64,000 bases of DNA from Desulfobacteraceae bacterium (GTDB taxonomy: Bacteria > Desulfobacterota > Desulfobacteria > Desulfobacterales > Desulfosalsimonadaceae). Position 1 is the stretch's first letter. Each line of letters opens with the position of its first letter. Positions 17,747-24,970 of the stretch are shown here, one piece after another. A program made the position numbers and the translations under genes. The stretch lies in contig JAABSH010000003.1 of NCBI GenBank assembly GCA_011390465.1, positions 62,001 to 126,000 on the forward strand, given 5' to 3'. The notes beneath the pieces are model-generated. The model saw only the letters and a program-made list of their open reading frames with translations, did not search any database and was not told the DNA's origin.

Positions 17747-18742
17747 TTATTCGCCCATGACCCGGGGAATCGTCCAGCGGTTGATCAGCGGTGTAACGGC
17801 ATTCATCAGGAGTACGGCAAACATGACCCCTTCGGGATAGCCGCTGAAAAATCGCAGCACCATGATAAAAAATCCAATACCCGCGCCGAAAATAAATTTA
17901 CCTTTGGGCGTGAGCGGGCTGGAAACCGGATCCGTGGCAATAAAAAAAGCCCCGAACAGCAGGGAGCCGGAAAACAGGTGGTGGATCACGGTCCAGTTAT
18001 CCGAACTGCCGAAAATATCGGCCAACCCGCCCATCACCAGGACAGCGGCAATCACCCCGGCCGGGATTTCCCAGGAGGCGGTCCGCCGGATGCACAGGTA
18101 GGCCCCGCCGATCAAACAGGCCAGTGCGCTGGTTTCGCCGAGACTGCCGTTGGTAAGCCCCAAAAACAGGTCCTTGAGCGGTGTGCTGATGCCCATCTGC
18201 TTGAAAGCATTCAGGGGGGTTGCCTGGGTAATGGCGTCAATGCCGGTTTGCAGACTTTCATATCCGGATGCCGCCATGGCGCCGGCAAAGGCGATCATGA
18301 CAAAGGCCCGTCCCACCATGGCCGGGTTGAACAGGTTCATGCCGACACCGCCGAAAATGACCTTGCCGATGCCAATGGCCACCACTGAGGCAATAACCCC
18401 CACATACCAGGGGGCTGTGGCGGGCAGGGAAAGGCCTAAAATGACACCGGTCACCGCGGCTGAAAAGTCAAATAAGCTCAGGGGCCGTTGGCGCATTTTC
18501 GTAAACAGGGCTTCCGCCGCCAGGCAGGTGGTGAGGCAGACGGCCAGCTGGAAAACCGCATAGAATTGAAATACGTAAACGGCCATGCCCACCACCGGCA
18601 CCAGGGCGATCAATACATCGATCATCATGCGCCGGGTGGTGAAGGAAGCGTCGGATAAATGCGGTGAATGGCCAACCTGAATTGCCGGCGCCCTTTTTGT
18701 GTCATCTTGCGGGATTTCTGTGGTATTGGGTGTATCGTTCAT
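17747..18742 (-). CDS. rnfD: Rnf complex membrane subunit RnfD
   Basis: Integral membrane flavoprotein subunit of Rnf with 331 aa and about nine hydrophobic segments. The start of the fold is marked by SPHLSDASFTTRRMM and FGGVGMNLFNPAMVGRAF. The covalent-FMN site, usually (S/T)GAT in RnfD/NqrB, reads DAITQATPL here, so Gly is replaced by Gln while the acceptor Thr remains. Other conserved stretches include FFIATDPVSSPLTPKG and YPEGVMFAVLLMNA. It lies 25 bp after rnfC, in operon order C-D-G-E-A-B. Confidence 0.95.
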   Translation of the reverse strand: MNDTPNTTEIPQDDTKRAPAIQVGHSPHLSDASFTTRRMMIDVLIALVPVVGMAVYVFQFYAVFQLAVCLTTCLAAEALFTKMRQRPLSLFDFSAAVTGVILGLSLPATAPWYVGVIASVVAIGIGKVIFGGVGMNLFNPAMVGRAFVMIAFAGAMAASGYESLQTGIDAITQATPLNAFKQMGISTPLKDLFLGLTNGSLGETSALACLIGGAYLCIRRTASWEIPAGVIAAVLVMGGLADIFGSSDNWTVIHHLFSGSLLFGAFFIATDPVSSPLTPKGKFIFGAGIGFFIMVLRFFSGYPEGVMFAVLLMNAVTPLINRWTIPRVMGE

Positions 18743-18767
18743 GGAAATTTTCGTTTACCGTTCAAGA

Positions 18768-20126
18768 TTATTTTTTGGTTTTGCTGGCGATTATCTGGGC
18801 CTTGCCGACACGGATAAACTGAACCAGCGGAATATGGGCCGGGCAGACATATGCACAGCAGCCGCATTCCATACATCCCCCGATTTTATATTTTTCAGCC
18901 AGGGCCAGATTGCCGTGCCGTGCCGCCACGGCCAGCCGGGCCGGTATCAGGTTCATGGGGCAGACATCCACGCACCGGCCGCACCGGACACAGGTGGTTG
19001 CCGCTTCTTTTCGGAGATCGTCATGGGTCAGCACGGTAATGCCGCCGGTGCCTTTGGTCAACGGCATGCTCAGATCGGCAAAGGAAAATCCCATCATGGG
19101 GCCGCCGGAAAGGATTCGGGCGGCATTTTGGGTTAATCCGCCGCAGAAGTCAATCAGCTCTCCGTAACTGATGCCAATCGGCACCAGGAGATTTTTCGGC
19201 TGCACAATGCCGCCGCCGGTGACGCAGACCACCCGGTGGGTCAGGGGCATGCCGCGGAAAACGGCCCGGGCCACCGCGGTCATGGTGGTGACGTTGCTCA
19301 CGGCCACTCCCGCATCCGCCGGCAGGCATCCCAGGGGAACCTCCCGGTTCAGCACGGCCTTGATCAGATGTTTTTCACTGCCCTGGGGATATTTGGTTTT
19401 GAGCACTGCAATCTGAATGTTTGTCCCCTGGGCGGATTTGCGGATGGCTGCGATGGCTTCGGGCTTGTTTTCTTCTATGCCGATAATGATATTTTCAATG
19501 CCCATGGCAAAGCGTGAGAGCAATGCGCCGCTGATGACGGTATCCGGGATATCCCGCATGAGCCGGTCGTCGGCGGTGAGGTACGGCTCGCATTCACAGC
19601 CGTTGACAATCAGGGTGTCCACCTTTTTTTTATAGGGCGCGATTTTTACGTGGGTGGGAAAGGCCGCTCCCCCGAGACCGACAATCCCCGCATCGTGGAT
19701 GGCCCGGGTCACTTCGTCCGGGTCATATCCCACCACGCTTTTGGACCAGCGACCGCCCATGAGTTCCCGGTAGTTTTCATCAACCGTGAACTGACGCCCC
19801 TCCGCTTTGATGCGGATGGCCTGCACATGCCGGCCGTTGGGCAGGGTGGTGATCGCCATTTTCTGAACCACGCCGAAAATCGGGGAATGGATTTTGGCGG
19901 AAATGGGAGCGTCCTTGTTGTCCGCGATAAGGTCGCCGTATTCCACCGTCTGTTTGGGCTTGACCAGCGGTTTGCTGGGGGCGCCGATATGCTGCTGAAG
20001 GGGAATGACCACTTCTTTGGGCGTCGGGATCACTTCTATGGGAGCATCAGCGGAAAAATGTTTCCGTTCCGGCGGGTGAATGCCTTTGGGGAATGTTCCG
20101 CTTCCTGAAAAAATATTTTTTTTCAC
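18768..20126 (-). CDS. rnfC: Rnf complex NADH-side subunit RnfC
   Basis: Peripheral cytosolic subunit of Rnf that exchanges electrons with NAD+/NADH. It has 452 aa. The N-terminal GGIHPPERK and the flavin/NADH-binding GLGGAAFPTHVK region (about 150) are present. Two [4Fe-4S] motifs lie near the C-terminus (CVRCGRCVDVCP and CMECGCCAYVCP). The start is GTG at 20126, with AAGGA 11 nt upstream. It is the first gene of the operon. Desulfovibrio-type Rnf operons often start with a multiheme cytochrome c gene; none is found in the 488 bp upstream. Confidence 0.95.
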   Translation of the reverse strand: MKKNIFSGSGTFPKGIHPPERKHFSADAPIEVIPTPKEVVIPLQQHIGAPSKPLVKPKQTVEYGDLIADNKDAPISAKIHSPIFGVVQKMAITTLPNGRHVQAIRIKAEGRQFTVDENYRELMGGRWSKSVVGYDPDEVTRAIHDAGIVGLGGAAFPTHVKIAPYKKKVDTLIVNGCECEPYLTADDRLMRDIPDTVISGALLSRFAMGIENIIIGIEENKPEAIAAIRKSAQGTNIQIAVLKTKYPQGSEKHLIKAVLNREVPLGCLPADAGVAVSNVTTMTAVARAVFRGMPLTHRVVCVTGGGIVQPKNLLVPIGISYGELIDFCGGLTQNAARILSGGPMMGFSFADLSMPLTKGTGGITVLTHDDLRKEAATTCVRCGRCVDVCPMNLIPARLAVAARHGNLALAEKYKIGGCMECGCCAYVCPAHIPLVQFIRVGKAQIIASKTKK

Positions 20127-20614
20127 AACAAAAGGATTCCTTAACGTCAGGGTGGTTGTTTGTTGAAATTGTACGTACTTATTTTAGTGCGGTCGATATG
20201 CCGCTGTCTGATTAAAGAAAAGCTTTTATATAAATATATATTTAAATTGAGTGCAATAAATTTTTTGGGCTTATCCAAAAAAAACCGCTTCGTCGACCGG
20301 CAGGGCATTGCATCAATTTATTTTTGCGGTTAATTTTTCAATACCTGATGCCTGTTTGCGCCTTTATATTAAGGATGAATTTTAGGGGTTGAAAAAGGAT
20401 GCATCATCTGGAATGAACGAATACGATATGAGGGGTTGCGGGGCCTGGACAATGTCACGGATGCTGAATGCCGTTTTGGGCGGGCAGTATATTTTATGGT
20501 TGATTTTTCATCTGGAAACCGTGTATGACCATATTTTTGGCATTTACTCATAAAACAAATAAGTTAAGATGTGTCAGCGTCAGGGTTTTTTAAAAATATC
20601 AGCGGAGGTATGAG
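20127..20614. other. divergent intergenic region between rnfC and nfnA
   Basis: About 490 bp, A+T-rich around 20210-20280 (a TATA/TTTAAA-rich tract that probably contains the rnf promoter). I see no convincing gene. Reading frames here lack family features and codon bias. A good ribosome site (GCGGAGG) lies just before nfnA. Confidence 0.6.
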
Positions 20615-21451
20615 ATGTCTAAAATTGTAAAGCGGGAAGAGATGGCCCAGGGAACGGTCATCATGAATCAGATCGAGGCGCCCCGGATCGCGTCAAAAGC
20701 CAAACCGGGCCAGTTCGTGATTTTAAAGGCCAATGAAACCGGAGAGCGGATTCCGTTGACCATCTCGGACAGTGATGCGGACAAAGGCACCATTACCATT
20801 ATTTATATGGTGGTGGGAAAATCCACGGCCCTGTTCAAGGAGCTGCAGGTAGGAGACGCCTTTCAGGATGTGATCGGCCCCCTGGGAAAACCCACCCATA
20901 TTGAGAAGCTGGGCAATGTGGTTTGTGTGGGCGGCGGCACCGGTGTGGCAGTGCTTTATCCCATTACCCGCGGATTCAAAAACGCGGGCAACAAAGTTAC
21001 CAGCATCATCGGGGCGCGCAATAAGGATCTCCTGATTCTCGAAGACAAGATGAAGGCTGCTTCGAATGAATTTCATGTGTGCACGGATGACGGCTCTTAC
21101 GGTCACAAGGGATTTGTAACGGAAGTATTGGAAGATGTGCTCAAGAAAGAAAAAATTGATCTGGTGGTGGCCATCGGGCCGGTACCCATGATGAAATTTG
21201 TTTCAAAGATCACCAAAAATTACAATGTGAAAACCCTTGTCAGCTTAAACCCCATCATGATCGACGGCACGGGCATGTGCGGCGGATGCCGGGTGAGCGT
21301 GGGCGGAAAGACCCGGTTTGCCTGTGTGGACGGCCCGGAATTTGACGGTCATGAGGTGGATTATGACGGCCTGATGACACGGTTGCAGGCCTATCAGGAA
21401 GATGAGAAAAAAGCGTATGATGATTATTGCCGGATGACTGGCACAAAATAA
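20615..21451 (+). CDS. nfnA: NfnA, ferredoxin:NADP+ oxidoreductase (bifurcating) alpha subunit
   Basis: Flavin- and [2Fe-2S]-containing subunit of the NADH-dependent reduced ferredoxin:NADP+ oxidoreductase (sulfide-dehydrogenase-like). It has 278 aa. The FAD domain (AKPGQFVILKANE, RIPLTISD) precedes the nucleotide-binding half (VVCVGGGTGVAVLYPI, GPVPMMKFV). The C-terminal cluster motif is DGTGMCGGCRVSV plus a later Cys (RFACVDG). NfnAB couples NADH and NADPH pools with ferredoxin, and so links to the neighbouring Rnf and Hdr systems. It is followed 42 bp later by nfnB with a clear ribosome site (GGAGG). Confidence 0.93.
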   Translation: MSKIVKREEMAQGTVIMNQIEAPRIASKAKPGQFVILKANETGERIPLTISDSDADKGTITIIYMVVGKSTALFKELQVGDAFQDVIGPLGKPTHIEKLGNVVCVGGGTGVAVLYPITRGFKNAGNKVTSIIGARNKDLLILEDKMKAASNEFHVCTDDGSYGHKGFVTEVLEDVLKKEKIDLVVAIGPVPMMKFVSKITKNYNVKTLVSLNPIMIDGTGMCGGCRVSVGGKTRFACVDGPEFDGHEVDYDGLMTRLQAYQEDEKKAYDDYCRMTGTK

Positions 21452-21493
21452 TACAGCAACCAAACCAGCGGATTTTGCTGACGGAGGAATAAC

Positions 21494-22906
21494 ATGGCAG
21501 AAAAGAGTGCTAAAAAGGAAAAAATCGAAAGACAACCCATGCCGGAGCAGCCGGCGGATGTCCGGCGTCGCAATTTTGAAGAAGTGCCCTTGGGATATAC
21601 CGAGGAAACGGCGTTTATGGAAGCCCAGCGGTGCCTGCAATGCAAAAAACCCGCCTGCGTCACCGGTTGCCCGGTGAGCGTTTCCATTCCGGATTTTATT
21701 CGATGCATCGCGGAAAAAGATTTTAAAGGCGCCATTCGGAAAATCTGGGAAAAAAATGCCCTGCCGGCGGTGTGCGGCCGGGTGTGTCCCCAGGAAATGC
21801 AGTGTGAAGGCCAGTGTGTGGTGGGTAAAAAAGACAAGCCCGTGGCCATCGGTAACCTGGAGCGGTTTGTTGCGGATATGGAGCGAGATTCAGGCAGTGA
21901 CGAAATTCCCTCAAAGGCTGCGCCCACCGGCAAAAGAGTGGCCGTGGTGGGGTCTGGCCCGGCCGGACTGACCGTGGCCGGCGACCTGTTGCTCAAAGGC
22001 CATGATGTGACCCTGTTTGAAGCATTTCACAAAACCGGCGGGGTGCTGATATACGGCATTCCCGAATTCCGTCTGCCCAAGGCCATTGTGGCATCCGAAG
22101 TCGCGACCCTGGAAAAAATGGGGTTGAAAATCGAATGCAACATGGTGGTGGGCAGCATTGTAAGCGTTGATGAACTTTTTGAAGAAGGCTATGATGCCGT
22201 GTTTATCGGCGTGGGTGCGGGCCTGCCGCGCTTTTTGAATATTCCGGGCGAAGATCTCATCGGCATTTACTCCGCCAATGAATACCTGACCCGGGCCAAC
22301 CTGATGAAGGGCTACAAATTCCCGGAATATGACACCCCGATTATCCGCGGAAAAAATGTGATTGTTTTTGGCGCGGGAAATGTGTCCATGGACTCCGCCA
22401 GAACCGCCATGCGGCTGGGTGCGGACCGGGTGCGGATTGTGTATCGCCGGTCCAGAGAGGAAATGCCGGCCCGGGCCGCTGAAATTCATCACGCGGAAGA
22501 AGAGGGCATTGAATTTCATCTGCTGACCGCACCGGTGCGGTTTATCGGAGATGAAAACGGCCGGCTGAAACAGCTGGAAGGCCTGAAAATGGAACTGGGC
22601 GAACCGGATGCCTCGGGCAGGCGTCGCCCGATCCCTATTGAAGGATCGGAATTTCTGATGGACTGCGATCTGGCGGTCGTGGCGGTGGGCGCCAATGCCA
22701 ATCCGCTGCTCACCCAGTCGGATGATGAGATCACGTTGAACAAATGGGGCTATATTGTGGCGGACGAAGAAACCGGTAAAACCACCAAAAAAGGCGTATG
22801 GGCCGGGGGCGACATTGTCACCGGGTCTGCCACCGTGATTCTGGCCATGGGCGCCGGCAGAAAAGCGGCAAATTCCATGCATGATTATTTGACTCTGGGG
22901 TGGTAA
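21494..22906 (+). CDS. nfnB: NfnB, bifurcating oxidoreductase beta subunit (GltD-like)
   Basis: Large NADPH-binding, FAD-bifurcating subunit of NfnAB, 470 aa. It resembles glutamate synthase small subunit. An N-terminal iron-sulfur domain (CLQCKKPACVTGCP, CGRVCPQEMQCEGQC) precedes an FAD motif GSGPAGLTVAG and a second nucleotide motif GAGNVSMDSARTAMR, ending with VWAGGDIVTG. The absence of a glutamate-synthase large subunit and the adjacency to nfnA favour Nfn over GltD. The GltD-like insert inside the hdrA-like protein at 8921-13369 belongs to the same family. A terminator follows. Confidence 0.93.
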   Translation: MAEKSAKKEKIERQPMPEQPADVRRRNFEEVPLGYTEETAFMEAQRCLQCKKPACVTGCPVSVSIPDFIRCIAEKDFKGAIRKIWEKNALPAVCGRVCPQEMQCEGQCVVGKKDKPVAIGNLERFVADMERDSGSDEIPSKAAPTGKRVAVVGSGPAGLTVAGDLLLKGHDVTLFEAFHKTGGVLIYGIPEFRLPKAIVASEVATLEKMGLKIECNMVVGSIVSVDELFEEGYDAVFIGVGAGLPRFLNIPGEDLIGIYSANEYLTRANLMKGYKFPEYDTPIIRGKNVIVFGAGNVSMDSARTAMRLGADRVRIVYRRSREEMPARAAEIHHAEEEGIEFHLLTAPVRFIGDENGRLKQLEGLKMELGEPDASGRRRPIPIEGSEFLMDCDLAVVAVGANANPLLTQSDDEITLNKWGYIVADEETGKTTKKGVWAGGDIVTGSATVILAMGAGRKAANSMHDYLTLGW

Positions 22907-22950
22907 CTTTTTACAGTATTTTCATTTGCCAAAACTGAAAATATCAACCT

Positions 22951-23003
22951 AAAAAACCAGGGAGCCGGCCGGAGATGCATTTCCGGTCTGTTCTCTGGTT
23001 TTT
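22951..23003 (+). terminator. rho-independent terminator after nfnB
   Basis: The stem AAAACCAGGGAG / TTCTCTGGTTTT, with an inner CCGGA/TCCGG helix, ends in a T-run 45-97 nt after the nfnB stop. Confidence 0.8.
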
Positions 23004-23021
23004 CGCTTAAAGGAGACGCGT

Positions 23022-23488
23022 ATTTCATTTTTCGGCCTTATTCTCACTTCCCTGGTAACAGTGCTGCACCTTTATGTGTTTTACCGGCTCCATGACCTGC
23101 CGTTTTTTAAAAACCGGATCGGGCAGGTGGTTCTGGTCTCAGCCGGCGTGCTGCTCTGGCTGGTGTTTTTTCTTGGCCGCCTCTATGGCGGGCATGGATA
23201 TGGCGCAAAGGACAGCGCGATTATGTTGCTGTCTCATACCCCCTGGATGGTAGAAGCGGCAGCAGCCGCCGGCGCGGATTTGATGATTTCCGGTCATACC
23301 CATAACGGCCAGATTTGGCCGTTTTCCTATCTGGTAAAAACCCGGTATCCGTATATATCCGGGGCTGTTATGAGGTCTCCGGTATGACGCTTATCGTGTC
23401 CCGTGGCACTGGTACGTGGGGGCCCCGTATGCGTCTCTGGTCCGCTGGTGAAATTTCGCTGATCACCCTGCGCGCGGCGCTAAATTAA
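23022..23488 (+). pseudogene. broken membrane metallophosphoesterase
   Basis: Remnant of a YkuE/YaeI-like metallophosphoesterase with membrane helices. A ribosome site (AAAGGAG, 23008-23015) is followed by an ATT codon at 23022 where ATG is expected, then a hydrophobic N-terminus. After about 65 residues the text jumps straight to the C-terminal catalytic part (SHTPWMVEAAA, MISGHTHNGQIWPF), so the first metal-binding motifs and most of the core are missing. Near 23373 the frame shifts: the downstream YEVSGMTLIVSRGTGTWGP continues the family in another frame up to TAA at 23488. Internal deletion plus frameshift plus lost start make function unlikely. Confidence 0.82.
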
Positions 23489-23661
23489 CGTTGACGGCTT
23501 CGTAAAAAGTCCAAATTCTTTGTTGCGCTGCATCCCCCGCGGCTTCAACGTACGCCAAGTACGCCTCATTGCTGGGGATTTGCGCGCCTCGCCAATTTTA
23601 TGAGATTGGTGGAGCTTTTTTCTTTGCCGTCTGAATTCGACTTTTTACGAGAACATCAACG
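23489..23661. repeat. palindromic MITE-like element, about 173 bp
   Basis: Imperfect inverted ends (CGTTGACGGCTTCGTAAAAAG on the left; the right end is the complement of CGTTGATGTTCTCGTAAAAAG) enclose a core containing GTACGCCAAGTACGCC. There is no reading frame of its own. It directly abuts the broken metallophosphoesterase. One end is also present at 4273. Confidence 0.75.
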
Positions 23662-23764
23662 TTATTCATTTTCCAGAAATATCAAAAGCGTCGACATTAT
23701 CGCGGCACCTGCGATGTCTGCGGGGGAAATAATTGTCCCGATCGGGAATTGAACAGCGGTTTGT

Positions 23765-24898
23765 TTATTCCATTACATGCAGCCCGCCGATATCCATGAT
23801 CAAAAACCGTCCCGCATCCAGGTTGGTTTCGGCAATGGTGCGGCGCAGGTCCAGGGCGGGATAGCCTGCGGGCTCATCTCCTAAAGAAAACGTCCCCCAC
23901 TGGGTGGGAATAAAAGTAGCCGCTCCGAGATCGTCGAACGCCCGGACGGCTTCAATGACGTTCATGTGCGCGTAATGCATAAACCATCGGGGGTGATACG
24001 CTGTAACGGGAATCAGGGCATAGTCAATGCCGGGAAACCGGCGGCCGATTTCCCGGTATCCTTTAAAATAGCCGCCGTCCCCGTCAAAATAAACTGAAAC
24101 CGCAGGGGTGGTGATGAGATAACTGGCCCACAGGGTGGTGTTGAGCCCATGACCGATCCGCCGGGACCAGTGCTGCATAGGGGTGCACACCAGGCGGGTG
24201 CCGTCTTCCATGTCCACGGATTCCCACCAGTCCATTTCCGTTACATGGGGTTTGCCAAGATCGGCCACAAACTTTTTCAGGCCAAGGGGCACGAAAAACC
24301 GGGTGGCGTCCGGCAGGGCCCGGATGCTGTTTTCGTCCAGATGATCATAGTGGTTGTGGCTGATGATGCAGGTGATCTGATCCGTGATGGCGAGGATCTC
24401 ATCAATGGTGATGCCGGGCCGAGTTTTGCGTTTGGGCAAGAGGGCACGGTCTGAAAACATGGGATCTGTCAGCCAGTATCGGCCGTTGATGCGCATAAAA
24501 AAAGTGCCATGCCCCGCCCATAAGATGAAATCTTTATCTCTTGCGGCCCGGATACGGGCAATCGCGTCCGGAACCACCGGCGGCAGAAAGGCCTTTTCCG
24601 TTTTTGTGTAATTCTGCGCAGGAGACAGCCGCCATCGCAGCAGCGTTCCCAGGCTCTTTTTTTCCATGGGCATCCAGGGATTAAAAAACACCCCGTCTTT
24701 TTCATGGGGCGCGTACAGGTCTTTTGAGTCGGTCGCCATCACCCGTTCATGCCAGGCGGATTCGCTAAAATCCGGTGCGAGCCCGGACACAAACCCGGAA
24801 CAGCCGGGGCAGAAAGATAGAACTCCGTATCCCGCAGCTGCAATAAAAAAGATAAAAATTGCAGTTCTCAGGCGTTTCAAAATTTTCGGATTTTGCAT
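23765..24898 (-). CDS. membrane-anchored MBL-fold hydrolase (NAPE-PLD/UlaG-like)
   Basis: Metallo-beta-lactamase-fold hydrolase of about 377 aa. An N-terminal hydrophobic segment (about 10-30, IFIFFIAAAGYGVL) suggests export or anchoring. Zinc ligands lie in SHNHYDHLDE (about 177-186), followed by the family's MDWWES, CTPMQHWS and VYFDGDGGYFKG motifs. This pattern is that of the NAPE-phospholipase D/RomA branch, which acts on N-acyl lipids or unknown substrates. The start is uncertain: ATG at 24898 or GTG at 24931, neither with a good ribosome site. It lies 72 bp downstream of the serpin fusion gene and is probably read with it. Confidence 0.82.
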   Translation of the reverse strand: MQNPKILKRLRTAIFIFFIAAAGYGVLSFCPGCSGFVSGLAPDFSESAWHERVMATDSKDLYAPHEKDGVFFNPWMPMEKKSLGTLLRWRLSPAQNYTKTEKAFLPPVVPDAIARIRAARDKDFILWAGHGTFFMRINGRYWLTDPMFSDRALLPKRKTRPGITIDEILAITDQITCIISHNHYDHLDENSIRALPDATRFFVPLGLKKFVADLGKPHVTEMDWWESVDMEDGTRLVCTPMQHWSRRIGHGLNTTLWASYLITTPAVSVYFDGDGGYFKGYREIGRRFPGIDYALIPVTAYHPRWFMHYAHMNVIEAVRAFDDLGAATFIPTQWGTFSLGDEPAGYPALDLRRTIAETNLDAGRFLIMDIGGLHVME

Positions 24899-24970
24899 TT
24901 TATGGTTAATCAGGCTTGAAAAAAATCTCACAATTCAAATTGACGTTGGATTTTGTATTCATTCTCAGGC

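Noticed and set aside
20369-20551. Small minus-strand gene in the rnf-nfn gap
   Set aside because: No ribosome site, atypical composition and no recognisable domain.
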